Notes: generated from the sequence alone by a model not told the origin. Counted from the first letter of the stretch, positions 1 through 9,101 are shown. The stretch is 64,000 nucleotides of DNA from Streptococcus chenjunshii (GCF_003086355.1 NZ_CP031733.1:1116001-1180000), one strand, 5' to 3'. Made by a program: numbers and translations.

Positions 1-1
1 C

Positions 2-61
2 TTTGGAGGTGTGTTAACTGCTCTTGGTGGACTGTTCCTCAAAAAACGGAAAACAATTTAA
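2..61 (+). CDS. C-terminal tail of an LPXTG-type surface protein (partial)
   Basis: The frame from position 2 reads FGGVLTALGGLFLKKRKTI then stop. A hydrophobic stretch followed by a lysine/arginine-rich tail is the standard end of a sortase-anchored protein; the LPXTG motif itself would lie just upstream of the window. It ends 22 bases before the next LPXTG gene, so the two probably share an operon. Confidence 0.7.
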   Translation, partial: FGGVLTALGGLFLKKRKTI

Positions 62-83
62 AAATAAAAAGGAGAATATTTAA

Positions 84-1787
84 ATGAATCAGAACAAAGT
101 TATTGGACATGGTTATTTTCGTAAATCAAAAGCATATGGATTAGTATGTGGAATTGCATTAGGAGCCGCCTTATTATTGGGCGGACAAGTTTCAGCTGAT
201 GAAGTAGCTGTGCAGGAAGCTGATCCAGTATCAACTGAGCAAGTGGCTAGTCAGACAGTAGTTGTCCCTATCACAGAAGAATTGGATACAGCTTTAGAAA
301 ATGCTCAAGCCGCAGGAGTGACTGTGACTCAGGAAGAAACTGTGGTGGTTGCTGATACTGCTGCTGCAGAAGCTGATTATGCTGCCCAAGCGGAAGCTAT
401 TAATACTGCAGTTGCTGAAAAAGCTGCAGAAGTGGCAGCTTATGAAGCAGCACTTGCAGAACGTGAAGCAGCGGTCAAGGAGAAAGAAAAGCAGGATAAT
501 GCAGCTCGTGACAATGTTGATTTTGAAATTGAAGCGAATGCAAAAGGCGTGGATAATTTAGAATATGGTAATTCGATTATGACTGCGGCCACTCAGGAAG
601 ATGGTGGATTTACCTTTAGCCACGATATGAATGATGGAGTCGGCATTATTGGTCACGGTGTTTTAGTTGGTAAGGTTAATCATCGTTATGAAGTCAATTA
701 CGATGGTTCTATCAGAGCTTACATTGATTCTATTACCTTAGATAGTTATCAATATACTAATACTAAGGTTAATCAGGCGGTTAATCAAAATATTGCTTTT
801 CGTGTACTAACTAAAGATGGACAGGTTGTTTATGAACATGCCCATAATGGTAATAGTAATTTTACTAATACCATTAATCAAACTGTTCAGCTTGGGTTAG
901 TTTATGATTTAGCTTCGGGTGAGAGTACAGGCCTTATTGATGTTATCCAGATACACGATGATTGGATTCATGATACCTATGGCTGGGGATCAGTTTCTTA
1001 TAAGAATAACAATCCGGTGATTCCAGTAATGATTGTACCACCCATGCCAACGCCGCCTGCAGATGCGACAGTGACTTATCATCTTAATGCTTTTCAAAAT
1101 GAGTTAGTTTCAGTGAAAGATATTGTTAAAGATGGTGTATCAATCGATAATGGGACACTTAAAATTGGTGAAACAGCCACCTATACTTTGCAGGCACCGC
1201 TTATTTTAGCTAATGGACAAGATGAACTTGTTAAGTATGAAATTGTGGACATGCTGGATGTAGAGCATGATAAGTATTTAGGATATCGTGTTTATGCGTT
1301 TGTGCCAATTACTTTGACAGATGGTACGGTGCTTGAAAGTCACGCTGATTTGGAAGCTTTTGTTCAACAGACCTATGATGAATCGACTGGCCGTTTTGTC
1401 GTTAGTCTGAATTCAGATTTCTTGGCGCGTATTGCTAAAGATAGTGATTTTCAGGTTGGGGTTGATATTGATTTTGAGCGTATTAAAGCTGGAGAAGTGT
1501 TCAACGATTTTGTAACCAACATTGCCTTTATGGATGCTGAAGGAAATGTGACTGAAGTTCCTGTAACATCTAATGAGGTGAAGACGAGCACACCTGAAGA
1601 TCCGGAAGAGCCTGTGTCAGAAGTGCCAACGCCTATTAAAGTGGATCCAGCTACACCAGTTGTTCAGGCGACAGTACTTCCGAAAACTGGTGACGAAACC
1701 ACACCAGTCAACATTATTGTTTCACTGCTTGGTGTCTTAACGTTTGCATTTGGTCTCTTTGGTATTCGTAAACACCAAGAAAATTAA
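84..1787 (+). CDS. LPXTG-anchored adhesin, antigen I/II-related
   Basis: The 567-residue protein has a positively charged N terminus, a hydrophobic signal segment (about residues 20-38, ending SADE), an alanine- and glutamate-rich probable coiled coil (about 70-140) and a beta-rich central region (about 150-310). A C2-like domain after the proline linker (about 330-510) follows, then a proline/glutamate stretch, LPKTG at 532-536, a membrane segment and a charged tail. The layout matches small antigen I/II (SspB/GbpC)-related adhesins and PrgB-like surface proteins of conjugative elements, which promote aggregation and mating-pair contact. An AGGAG site precedes the ATG. Sharing an operon with transfer genes suggests a donor-recipient contact role; that role is inferred. 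Confidence 0.8.
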   Translation: MNQNKVIGHGYFRKSKAYGLVCGIALGAALLLGGQVSADEVAVQEADPVSTEQVASQTVVVPITEELDTALENAQAAGVTVTQEETVVVADTAAAEADYAAQAEAINTAVAEKAAEVAAYEAALAEREAAVKEKEKQDNAARDNVDFEIEANAKGVDNLEYGNSIMTAATQEDGGFTFSHDMNDGVGIIGHGVLVGKVNHRYEVNYDGSIRAYIDSITLDSYQYTNTKVNQAVNQNIAFRVLTKDGQVVYEHAHNGNSNFTNTINQTVQLGLVYDLASGESTGLIDVIQIHDDWIHDTYGWGSVSYKNNNPVIPVMIVPPMPTPPADATVTYHLNAFQNELVSVKDIVKDGVSIDNGTLKIGETATYTLQAPLILANGQDELVKYEIVDMLDVEHDKYLGYRVYAFVPITLTDGTVLESHADLEAFVQQTYDESTGRFVVSLNSDFLARIAKDSDFQVGVDIDFERIKAGEVFNDFVTNIAFMDAEGNVTEVPVTSNEVKTSTPEDPEEPVSEVPTPIKVDPATPVVQATVLPKTGDETTPVNIIVSLLGVLTFAFGLFGIRKHQEN

Positions 1788-1821
1788 TTGGGTAACTGAA
1801 GATCTGAATCATAACGAAACT

Positions 1822-1862
1822 GGCCACAAGAAAAAAATGATAAGACACTTGTGGCCTTTTAT
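1822..1862 (+). terminator. Terminator after the adhesin gene
   Basis: Arms GGCCACAAG (1822-1830) and CTTGTGGCC (1848-1856) are followed by TTTT. The next gene starts 20 bases later, so some readthrough is likely. Confidence 0.7.
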
Positions 1863-1882
1863 TATATAAGGAGGATAACACA

Positions 1883-2317
1883 ATGCAAGAGTTTATTGCT
1901 AATGGTCGTGTATCAGATATTCCGGCTGATGCACTCGGAAAGACAGCCAATGGGCATGTCAGTTTTAAGTTCGATTTTGCCTGTGATTCCAGTTTACAGG
2001 GGAATGATGGCAAACCATTGACTAGCTTCTTTCATGTACAAGTTTATGGGAAACAAGCGGAAATTATGGCGCAGAGCTTATCCAAAGGTTCTCCTTTATT
2101 GATAAAAGGAGAAATTATTCAGCGTACTTATACGAACGCTCAGGGAAAACGTCGTAGTTATCAATATATTGCTCCGAGTCAACATAATGGGATTACTTTT
2201 TTAGAAAACAAGGCCGCAGCTGAGAGAAGGAAGCAAGACAACCTTAATACTCCTCAGCCAGAAACGCCACCAGTGCCGTCTTATCCAGAACCAGTGGATG
2301 CTGATGAGCCATTTTAA
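1883..2317 (+). CDS. ssb: Single-stranded DNA-binding protein of the element
   Basis: 144 residues with the OB-fold pattern of SSB (VSFKFDFACDS, FFHVQVYGKQAE, KGSPLLIKGEI, YQYIAP) and an acidic tip ending DADEPF, comparable to the DDDLPF tip that recruits repair and replication partners. It is shorter and more diverged than a housekeeping Ssb, as is usual for conjugative elements. It would coat transferred or replicating single-stranded DNA. An AAGGAGG site lies at 1868-1874, and a strong terminator follows at 2321. It may be co-transcribed with the adhesins through the weak terminator upstream. Confidence 0.85.
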   Translation: MQEFIANGRVSDIPADALGKTANGHVSFKFDFACDSSLQGNDGKPLTSFFHVQVYGKQAEIMAQSLSKGSPLLIKGEIIQRTYTNAQGKRRSYQYIAPSQHNGITFLENKAAAERRKQDNLNTPQPETPPVPSYPEPVDADEPF

Positions 2318-2320
2318 TTA

Positions 2321-2358
2321 AAAAATAGCATGTGATGATTAGATCACGTGCTATTTTT
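2321..2358 (+). terminator. Terminator after ssb
   Basis: A near-perfect inverted repeat (AAAAATAGCATGTGAT against ATCACGTGCTATTTTT) with a short loop and a T run. Confidence 0.85.
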
Positions 2359-2477
2359 GTATGAAGTCATAAATTCCCCCACATAATACAAGTAGTAGGT
2401 GTTGAGAGAGCGATTCTACGACGTTTTCAATTGTTTTTATGGGAGTTTGTCCACGAAATTGTCTTTAAATGAGAAAT

Positions 2478-2497
2478 AAAAAGTTATATAACTTTTT
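2478..2497. promoter_or_regulatory. Palindrome AAAAAGTTATATAACTTTTT, copy 1
   Basis: A perfect 20-bp palindrome around the GTTATATAAC core, 15 bp upstream of the -35 of the next promoter cassette. The core recurs at 6000, 14398, 14467 and 17876, always between genes of the element. An operator or partition site is inferred. Confidence 0.6.
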
Positions 2498-2510
2498 GCA
2501 CAATGTTTTG

Positions 2511-2549
2511 ACTTGTCCCCTTAACGCAGGAATTTTCATTATCCCTTAT
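2511..2549 (+). promoter_or_regulatory. Repeated promoter cassette, copy 1
   Basis: Contains TTGTCC (2513-2518), an 18-bp spacer carrying CTTAACGCAGGAATT, and CATTAT (2537-2542). The 39-bp string is repeated at 6609-6647 with a single base change and, more diverged, at 9151-9187. Each copy precedes a transfer transcription unit. The strong conservation of the spacer suggests a bound regulator. After the -10, ATCCCTT (2541-2547) can pair with AAGGGAT (2572-2578), which contains the ribosome binding site. Confidence 0.6.
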
Positions 2550-2581
2550 TCTAGGAGTGTATAAAAACTAGAAGGGATAAT

Positions 2582-2845
2582 TTGCTTATGGTAAAACAAC
2601 AAACGGATTATCAATCCGATGATTTAATGGCAGATTCCCTTCAGATAGAAAACTATCTGAAGCAAGGAAGAAGCTGCCATCTATATACGGTTCGTCTGGG
2701 AATTGAAGATGGTATTAGTTCCTACCTGGAACGCTACCGACTCGCTTCCCCTCAACAGAAATTTAAGATTTTTCTTTTTTCCACTTTCTATGGTGAGAAA
2801 ATCCAGCGATTTTTAGAAGAAATTCGAGGTAAGCAGTATGTTTAG
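2582..2845 (+). CDS. Small hypothetical transfer-operon protein
   Basis: 87 residues, soluble and charged, with no motif I recognise. The TTG at 2582 is chosen because AAGGG at 2572-2576 is 5 bases upstream; the in-frame ATG at 2588 is 11 bases away and also possible. It overlaps virD4 by 8 bases, so the two are probably translationally coupled. The position as first gene of the transfer operon suggests an accessory to the coupling protein; this is inference from context only. Confidence 0.65.
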   Translation: MLMVKQQTDYQSDDLMADSLQIENYLKQGRSCHLYTVRLGIEDGISSYLERYRLASPQQKFKIFLFSTFYGEKIQRFLEEIRGKQYV

Positions 2846-5800
2846 TTGGTTAGAAGCTATTTTTTATACTCTGATTCACTTATCAAAAGTTAGCCATTTC
2901 AATGCCATTCTCTTAGTTAGCTTTGTGGGGTATCTTTGTTACCAAGGAATAAAGGCCGTCAAGGGACCGATGCAGAACTTTTTTCAGACGATGAAAGGCT
3001 TCATAGATGATAGAGATAGCACCAAGGAATATCTCAAAAATAAAAGAAAAGAGTTAGCTTATTTCTGGCAACACCGCCATGAGATTGACTGGAAATCAGC
3101 TGGAAAAGAAAAAAGTAAAGAGTTATGGCAGCTTATTAAACGATTTGCAACAATTATTCCTTCATTTTTATTCTTGTTATTGGGAAATCTTTTCTTTCGT
3201 CTCACCTATAAACTACCTTTTATAAAGCAAGATCGGAAACGTTTTAATAAGGAAATGAAGCCCTTGCTTTATTTCAAAAACTATCGTAGCTTTGTGTTCA
3301 TGGGGCTAGGATTCAGCTTTATAGCATTTATTCTTACAAATTATCTAGTGACTGTTTTGAGGGCAGCTATTCGTTTCTGTTATTTTTCAGTAATAGCTTT
3401 GAGAGACAATAGCCAAGCTGTGACCTTTAATGTTGATAGCTTGTTAATTCGTAACTTGTTTAATGCTAGGGTATTTGTGATAGCGCCTATTTTAACAGTG
3501 CCAATCTTTCTGATTGGTCTAGTGGTTGCTTGGCGATCTGCTTGGGTTAACTTTGAGCAGTTTCGTGATTATAACTACAACGAAGAAGGGGACGACCGTT
3601 TTGCGACAGTCAAAGAAATTCACCAGCAATATAAGAAAGTCCCAAACAAGACAGAAACTTATCCAGGTGAGGGTGGTGTGCCAGTCCTACATGAGACCAG
3701 AAGGAATCTTGCAGGATTAACTCTAGGTTCTCAAATGCTTTGGCAAAATCGTACCTTTAGCCGCTATATGACAAATGCTGAAAGGGTCTTAGGGATTTAT
3801 GCGAAAGCTTCAGGTGATTATTATATTGATAACAGCACCACTAACGTACTAGGGATTGGGATGACTCGTTCTGGTAAGGGTGAGGGGCACATTACACCAA
3901 CCATAGATATTAATAGCCGTGCTAAAATTCAGCCATCTATGGTTATTGCCGACCCTAAAGGGGAACACTACCAATCTTCTTATAAAACCATGCGTCAACG
4001 TGGTTATGATGTCAATGTTCTCTCTTTCCAAAACATGGACTGGTCGATGTCTTACAATCCGCTTGCTTTAGCAATTGCTGCAGCTAAAAAAGGATACTAC
4101 GAAATGACACAAACTCGTGTCAATGCGGTGGCAGAAGCCATTTATCGTAAAACTAAGCCTGGTACAGGCAAAGGCAATGCTAAATACTTTGAAGACACCT
4201 CTATTGCTCTTTTTAATGCCATTGCCATGGCCTTGATTGATCGAGCCAATGAAACGTTTCAAAATGGTGAAAATGATGCTTGGGATACAGTAACTGTTAG
4301 AAATATCGCCAAATTTCTAACGGACTTAGGGTCAGAAGAAGTCTTTGTGGATGATCTGGGAGAAATCATTGAAAATCCTAATCGTGATCAAGCGGTGAAG
4401 AAGAAATCAAAAATTACAGTTTACTTTGATAATCTTAGAACAATTAATCAACGTCAATTTTCTAAATTTCGGGAGATGGCAGACTTGAATTTTAGGTCTT
4501 CAGATTTTGCAGCAGAAGAAACGAAAGGCAATGTCTATTCCAGCATGATGGCAGGGGTCAACCTCTTCCTGCAGGATAATATTGCTAAACTGACTTCTAG
4601 TAATTCAATTGATCTTGAATCTGTCGGTTTTCCACGTCGCCTGTCTATCAAGTTTCGTTCCAGTTCAAATGCGGCCATGCGTAATGAATACGCTCACAAG
4701 ACAGCCAAAGTTACGATTACTAGTCAATCCGCTTGGGGTAAAACAACTAGACAAGTTACTCATATAAATGCAGCGACAACTCTTATTGATGGTGAAGGCT
4801 ATCTCACTTATGCGATTGAACCCAAGCTTCCAGAACAGTTCTTGGTAACTGTCGACTTTGATCACAAAAATAATGGTGATTCCAGCATTCGCAAAAAGAC
4901 CTTCCAATTTTCAGCTGAGAAAGTTTATAAGAGACGCGGCAAGATTATAGCCCTTGACGAGTACACGAAGAAGCCGGTTCTGGATTATATCAAGGTTACA
5001 GTTCTAAATAAACAGGAGGGTAGCCTTCTTCAGGAAGAAGATATTGACTTGATTTATTCAGATAATCCTAAAGTGATTTACCTAGTAACACCTCCTAACC
5101 GAACAGAGTATAATAGCATTGTTTCGCTGTTTTTAGACCAATTATTTAATGCCAATTATGAACTGGCTCTCTCAAACGGCCGTAAGTGTATTAATCGGAT
5201 ACTCCATATTCTAGACGAGTTCGCCAATATTACAGCTATTCCTAATATGGATACAAAGATTTCCATTGGTCTTGCCCAAAATATCCTATATTATCTCTGG
5301 ATTCAAAACCTTAAACAGTTAACGGATAAGTACGGAGAGAATACTGCTCAAACAATCAGGGAGAATTGTTCACTTCAAATTTATGTTAAGTCAGCAGGTG
5401 ATACCAATACTGCCTTCAGTAAGGAACTAGGGACACGTACAATTACACGCCGCAGACGATCCAGCAATATCCTGGATGAGGCAAACCCCAATGTCACCAT
5501 TGAAAATCCAAGACAGGAATTGTTGACCCCTACTCAGTTGAGCAAGTTACAAGAAGGAGAAGCTGTTATCCTACGTTGGGTGAAAGGTCGAGACAATGCC
5601 GGTCGCAAGGTAACGCTAGATCCAATTTTCCTACACGAGAAAACCAGTCTGCCTTATCGCTATATGTTTCTCCAAGAAGAATTTGATCACTCTATGACCT
5701 TAGCTGATATTCCTGTAGAAAGCGGCCACAGAGACCTTGACCTTCAAGATATAGCGGTAGGGGCACAAAGTACCTTCAGTAAGATTATTGATTGGCGGAT

Positions 5801-5984
5801 AGCCTTAACAGACCGTATGAGAACAAATGGTGAACCTCCTCAATTAGCAACCAGAAAACAGCAGTCTAAACCACTTACTCAAGCCCAATTCACCTCTCCA
5901 GCTGATTTAACTCAAGCCGTTATAGCCGAAGTTTTCGAGGAGGAAGATGATGGCGACATCTTCTTTGTAGATGATGTGATATAA
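2838..5984 (+). CDS. virD4: VirD4/TraG-type coupling protein
   Basis: 1048 residues. About four hydrophobic segments in the first 235 residues anchor it. The cytosolic ATPase has Walker A GMTRSGKG at 341-348, the usual variant of Gram-positive TraG/VirD4 proteins, and Walker B with LDEFAN around 792-797. Such proteins bring relaxase-bound DNA to the type IV secretion channel and power its entry. The C-terminal tail (about 950-1048) is acidic and glutamine-rich, typical of substrate-docking extensions. It is longer than the common 550-700 residues because of an insert between the Walker motifs (about 590-740). The start overlaps the upstream gene. Confidence 0.93.
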   Translation: MFSWLEAIFYTLIHLSKVSHFNAILLVSFVGYLCYQGIKAVKGPMQNFFQTMKGFIDDRDSTKEYLKNKRKELAYFWQHRHEIDWKSAGKEKSKELWQLIKRFATIIPSFLFLLLGNLFFRLTYKLPFIKQDRKRFNKEMKPLLYFKNYRSFVFMGLGFSFIAFILTNYLVTVLRAAIRFCYFSVIALRDNSQAVTFNVDSLLIRNLFNARVFVIAPILTVPIFLIGLVVAWRSAWVNFEQFRDYNYNEEGDDRFATVKEIHQQYKKVPNKTETYPGEGGVPVLHETRRNLAGLTLGSQMLWQNRTFSRYMTNAERVLGIYAKASGDYYIDNSTTNVLGIGMTRSGKGEGHITPTIDINSRAKIQPSMVIADPKGEHYQSSYKTMRQRGYDVNVLSFQNMDWSMSYNPLALAIAAAKKGYYEMTQTRVNAVAEAIYRKTKPGTGKGNAKYFEDTSIALFNAIAMALIDRANETFQNGENDAWDTVTVRNIAKFLTDLGSEEVFVDDLGEIIENPNRDQAVKKKSKITVYFDNLRTINQRQFSKFREMADLNFRSSDFAAEETKGNVYSSMMAGVNLFLQDNIAKLTSSNSIDLESVGFPRRLSIKFRSSSNAAMRNEYAHKTAKVTITSQSAWGKTTRQVTHINAATTLIDGEGYLTYAIEPKLPEQFLVTVDFDHKNNGDSSIRKKTFQFSAEKVYKRRGKIIALDEYTKKPVLDYIKVTVLNKQEGSLLQEEDIDLIYSDNPKVIYLVTPPNRTEYNSIVSLFLDQLFNANYELALSNGRKCINRILHILDEFANITAIPNMDTKISIGLAQNILYYLWIQNLKQLTDKYGENTAQTIRENCSLQIYVKSAGDTNTAFSKELGTRTITRRRRSSNILDEANPNVTIENPRQELLTPTQLSKLQEGEAVILRWVKGRDNAGRKVTLDPIFLHEKTSLPYRYMFLQEEFDHSMTLADIPVESGHRDLDLQDIAVGAQSTFSKIIDWRIALTDRMRTNGEPPQLATRKQQSKPLTQAQFTSPADLTQAVIAEVFEEEDDGDIFFVDDVI

Positions 5985-5999
5985 TAAGATAAACAAAAA

Positions 6000-6009
6000 G
6001 TTATATAAC
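6000..6009. promoter_or_regulatory. GTTATATAAC palindrome, copy 2
   Basis: Flanked by AAAAA on the left. It ends 15 bp upstream of the -35 of the lipoprotein promoter. Confidence 0.55.
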
Positions 6010-6024
6010 AAAATATATAAACTA

Positions 6025-6053
6025 TTGTCTGGGAATCATATTTCTGCTATAAT
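6025..6053 (+). promoter_or_regulatory. Promoter of the lipoprotein gene
   Basis: TTGTCT at 6025-6030, a 17-bp spacer and a consensus TATAAT at 6048-6053. This is one of the strongest-looking promoters in the element. Confidence 0.8.
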
Positions 6054-6082
6054 GAAATCACGTAAATAAGGAGAAGATTGTT

Positions 6083-6562
6083 ATGAAAATGAAAAGATGG
6101 TTTAGTCTGTTGACGTTAGGGCTTGCATTAATTGCTTTAGCAGCCTGTGGTCAAAAATCTACTGAGGATATCATCAAGACTGAATTAAAGGATAGTTACA
6201 CTGGATATGCAGAATTAAGGGCCTATGAAGCTTTTTTCAATAGTGGTGGTGATCAATTAAAATTTGAGTCATCAAAAGGACAAATTTCAAATTCTAGTGG
6301 TGAGGTTGTTTATTTTAAAACAGTTCCTAAATCTGATCTACCGTCTAATCCTTCAGGTGTATTGACTTCTCTTGAAGAGGAACTCCAGAATACTGATAAT
6401 TTTACAATAGTTATTAGTCAACGAAGAGAAAAACTAGATACTTCAGATGCTTATTATCAAATCTCTCTTTCTGATGGTGGAAAAACAATTAGAATAATTG
6501 AATTGCGTAGGAATCATTTTGCTGAAGGTGGATTCTACGATTTTTCCGGGCAAGCTGATTAA
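6083..6562 (+). CDS. Small lipoprotein of the conjugative element
   Basis: 159 residues. It has a classic lipoprotein signal peptide (MKMKRW, hydrophobic core, lipobox LAAC with Cys at about residue 21), so it should be lipid-anchored on the outer membrane face. The mature part has no motif I can name with confidence; it is reminiscent of small DUF4950-type streptococcal lipoproteins. It has its own strong promoter with a palindromic site just upstream and its own terminator, so it is a separate unit inserted between virD4 and the virB6-like gene. Surface exclusion or mating-channel support are possible roles, but neither is shown. Confidence 0.8.
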   Translation: MKMKRWFSLLTLGLALIALAACGQKSTEDIIKTELKDSYTGYAELRAYEAFFNSGGDQLKFESSKGQISNSSGEVVYFKTVPKSDLPSNPSGVLTSLEEELQNTDNFTIVISQRREKLDTSDAYYQISLSDGGKTIRIIELRRNHFAEGGFYDFSGQAD

Positions 6563-6570
6563 TAAATGAA

Positions 6571-6596
6571 AAAGTCTCAAATTGAGGCTTTTTTTA
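6571..6596 (+). terminator. Terminator after the lipoprotein gene
   Basis: AAAGTCTCA...TTGAGGCTTTTTTT. The same core (GTCTCA/TTGAGGC) is used at 9062-9092, and in both places a promoter cassette follows. Confidence 0.75.
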
Positions 6597-6608
6597 ATGC
6601 TTCCTATG

Positions 6609-6647
6609 ACTTGTCCCCTTAACGCAAGAATTTTCATTATCCCTTAT
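6609..6647 (+). promoter_or_regulatory. Repeated promoter cassette, copy 2
   Basis: TTGTCC (6611-6616), 18-bp spacer, CATTAT (6635-6640). It differs from copy 1 at one base over 39. It lies 36 bp upstream of the virB6-like start; a short AAGGTA/TACCTT hairpin can form in the leader. Confidence 0.6.
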
Positions 6648-6683
6648 GATGAAGGTATCTTAACTAGAAAGTAGGTACCTTAT

Positions 6684-8789
6684 GTGAAATATGATACTTA
6701 TTCCGATTTGGTAAACGCTTTAGAGTCTGGTTTTCTGGACATTAACGGCAAAACAAATGGGAATATTACTGGGGAAAATGCAGAGAAAATGGCCTCCTTT
6801 TACAAATATTGGAGTAACTATTTAGATACTACACCAGCGTTTCTCTCCTTTCTGGCCTATATACCAGGTGCCATTGCCAAAGCTTTGTATTCCATTACAT
6901 CAAGTCTTGAACATGTCTTCAATAATATGTTTAAGCTTTTTGGTCTTTTTGGTTATTTAGGCGATAGCAACACAGTTATAGGACAGTTCTTCTATTGGTT
7001 TCAAGTCATAGGAACGACTCTATTTAGTTTGATTCTCGTTGTTTCAGCGATAACGGGTGTTTTCACAAAACCCGTCAAATACAAAGGAATGATTACAAAT
7101 TTTCTTCTCGTTACCATGGTCACAGCCGTCTTGCCACTGGCTTTGACAACTGTTTCTTCTGCAATTGCACAAGATGCTATGAATATTCAAACGGTATCCA
7201 GTGAGGCACCGGATGGCAGTGAGCAGTACTCTTCTTTAGCTATCCAACCTATGAAGAACAACATTGTAGATCTCAAAGTATTGATTGATAATGATTTTTC
7301 AACAGAACTTTTTCCACTGGATGATTATGGTTATATTAAGCCCCCTAAAGAGGGGTCAACACCAGTCAATAATATCACGGACAGTTCAGATAAGAGGGAC
7401 ACCACTGACTTTGCGACACGGATCGATTTTGGGGCAACTTATGGCGCTTCTAATGCTGACTTATTACAAGATTTAGAAGATAATCAACAAGAAGGTCTAA
7501 AAGGGTTGTTTCTTCATCGCCTGAATGCTAATCAAACAGGTGTAGAGACTATTAATGAGCATCGTATCGTAGGAGAACTAAATGCTTTTGAACCTGTTTA
7601 TATGCGTTATAAAGTCAACTGGATAGGGATGTTTATGCAGTATATTATCCTGATTGTTTTGCTGATTTCGATGTCAATCAAATTAGTTAAGTCAGTCTTT
7701 GATATTCTCATTGAAGGCTTGATTTCTCCTCTCCAGGGGTATTCGTCTTTGTCAAATTCTAAGAAATATAAAGAGCTTCTACGTACCATGGGAGGAGCGC
7801 TTGCAGGGATTTTCTTTGAAGTAGTGATTATGCGTGTGACTCTTGAAATTTGTCGAGACTTACCAACATTGTCCGTGTCCGCAGTAACGAAACTCTCAGG
7901 CGGTTTCTTTGATGGACTAAACATGTGGGAACAATGCCTTGCAGCCTCACTTGTTTATATTGGTATCTTCTTTGCTGCTATGCAAGGGGTGTCAATGATT
8001 GAACGCTGGCTTGGTGTATCAACGGGTCATAGCGATACTGCTCAACAGTTGTTAGGCGCCATGATGATGGGTAACGCTTTTGCGACTGGAGCTGGAGCTA
8101 TTGGCAATGGAGCTATGGCTATGGGCGGTTTTGGTCTTGATATGGCTAAAAAAGCCCCTGGAGCAGTTGCCACAGGAAGTAAAGTTCTTGGCAATAGTTT
8201 AGCCACAACAGGCGGCGGTATTCGAGGAGCCTTCAATGCTGTTAGGGATCAAGGTGCTATGAATGCAGCCAAAGGCGGTTTAAGCAATATGTATAGTGCT
8301 GCTGACCTTGCAGGCAGAGAAGCAGTTGGTAAAGTTAAAGATTTTGCAGGTGGCGTTGATGAGAACTTAAGTCAAAAAGAACAAGCAGCTCATGATGCAG
8401 TTTATAGAGGTCTAAAAGATCATAGCCACCCAGAAGAAGTTAAATCTGTATCACCATTTGATCCAGATGCTTCAGCTGGCTTCGAACCACTTTCAGATGC
8501 TGGACCAGCTGGCGGTGGTATTACAGATCCTACATTACCTTCTTCAGAACCTTCTGGTGAAGCGTTTAGTGGGGTAAGTGAACCGACACCTTCAGCAGAA
8601 AAGCCAATCCTTCCAAATGCTACAGCAGATGAGCCAAAAAAGTTTGAAGAAGCCCCTTCACATAAGCAAAACTTTCAAAAATCTATGCACCAAATGAGTT
8701 ATATGAACCAACAAATGCAGCAAGCAGGTCAGCGGATGCAAGGACAAAGCCATATCAAGGGTGCTGAAATTGATGAAAGTGACGAATAA
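6684..8789 (+). CDS. VirB6/TrbL-like polytopic channel protein
   Basis: 701 residues, GTG start (an ATG two bases upstream is followed directly by a stop). Membrane segments lie at about 95-130, 140-165, 310-340 and 400-450. Between the second and third is a hydrophilic, probably extracellular, loop. The tail from about 460 is rich in glycine, alanine, proline and glutamine and looks disordered. This is the pattern of the VirB6-like inner-channel subunit of Gram-positive type IV secretion systems (PrgH/TrsL type). The promoter cassette copy 2 lies directly upstream, and the BRCT gene follows after 5 bases. Assignment rests on topology and position rather than on motifs. Confidence 0.75.
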   Translation: MKYDTYSDLVNALESGFLDINGKTNGNITGENAEKMASFYKYWSNYLDTTPAFLSFLAYIPGAIAKALYSITSSLEHVFNNMFKLFGLFGYLGDSNTVIGQFFYWFQVIGTTLFSLILVVSAITGVFTKPVKYKGMITNFLLVTMVTAVLPLALTTVSSAIAQDAMNIQTVSSEAPDGSEQYSSLAIQPMKNNIVDLKVLIDNDFSTELFPLDDYGYIKPPKEGSTPVNNITDSSDKRDTTDFATRIDFGATYGASNADLLQDLEDNQQEGLKGLFLHRLNANQTGVETINEHRIVGELNAFEPVYMRYKVNWIGMFMQYIILIVLLISMSIKLVKSVFDILIEGLISPLQGYSSLSNSKKYKELLRTMGGALAGIFFEVVIMRVTLEICRDLPTLSVSAVTKLSGGFFDGLNMWEQCLAASLVYIGIFFAAMQGVSMIERWLGVSTGHSDTAQQLLGAMMMGNAFATGAGAIGNGAMAMGGFGLDMAKKAPGAVATGSKVLGNSLATTGGGIRGAFNAVRDQGAMNAAKGGLSNMYSAADLAGREAVGKVKDFAGGVDENLSQKEQAAHDAVYRGLKDHSHPEEVKSVSPFDPDASAGFEPLSDAGPAGGGITDPTLPSSEPSGEAFSGVSEPTPSAEKPILPNATADEPKKFEEAPSHKQNFQKSMHQMSYMNQQMQQAGQRMQGQSHIKGAEIDESDE

Positions 8790-8794
8790 AGCCT

Positions 8795-9079
8795 ATGCTT
8801 GATTTTAGGGGAAAAGTAGTTGTGATTACAGGAAGTTTGCGTCCAATGAGAAGACAAGATGTCATAGTCTTCTTAGAAGAAAGAGGGGCTATTGTTCAAA
8901 ATTATGTCTCTACTCAAACGGATATATTACTTGCTGGCCATAAGCAATTAGATCTCTTTGAGCCAGACAAGAGGTCTAAGAAGTACGATGCAGCATTATC
9001 ACGAATAGCTGAAGGGCAAGTGATTACCATTTTCTCAGAAGAAGAATTTTTCAATTTCGTGAAGAAGTCTCAGTCTTGA
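8795..9079 (+). CDS. Stand-alone BRCT-domain protein
   Basis: 94 residues. The pattern GKVVVITGSL, RQDVIVFLEERGAIVQNYVS, TDILLAGH and a C-terminal EEEFFNFV segment is that of a single BRCT domain, as found at the C terminus of NAD-dependent DNA ligase. No catalytic part is attached. It starts 5 bases after the virB6-like gene without a clear Shine-Dalgarno site, so translation is probably coupled. Its terminator overlaps the last codons. BRCT domains bind DNA ends or phosphopeptides; here it could handle DNA during transfer or contact host replication proteins, which is speculation. Confidence 0.8.
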   Translation: MLDFRGKVVVITGSLRPMRRQDVIVFLEERGAIVQNYVSTQTDILLAGHKQLDLFEPDKRSKKYDAALSRIAEGQVITIFSEEEFFNFVKKSQS

Positions 9080-9092
9080 GGCTTCTTTTTTT
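9062..9092 (+). terminator. Terminator overlapping the end of the BRCT gene
   Basis: An 11-bp stem (left arm 9062-9072, right arm 9077-9087) with a four-base loop runs into a T tract. The stop codon lies inside the hairpin. Confidence 0.8.
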
Positions 9093-9101
9093 ATATATAA
9101 A

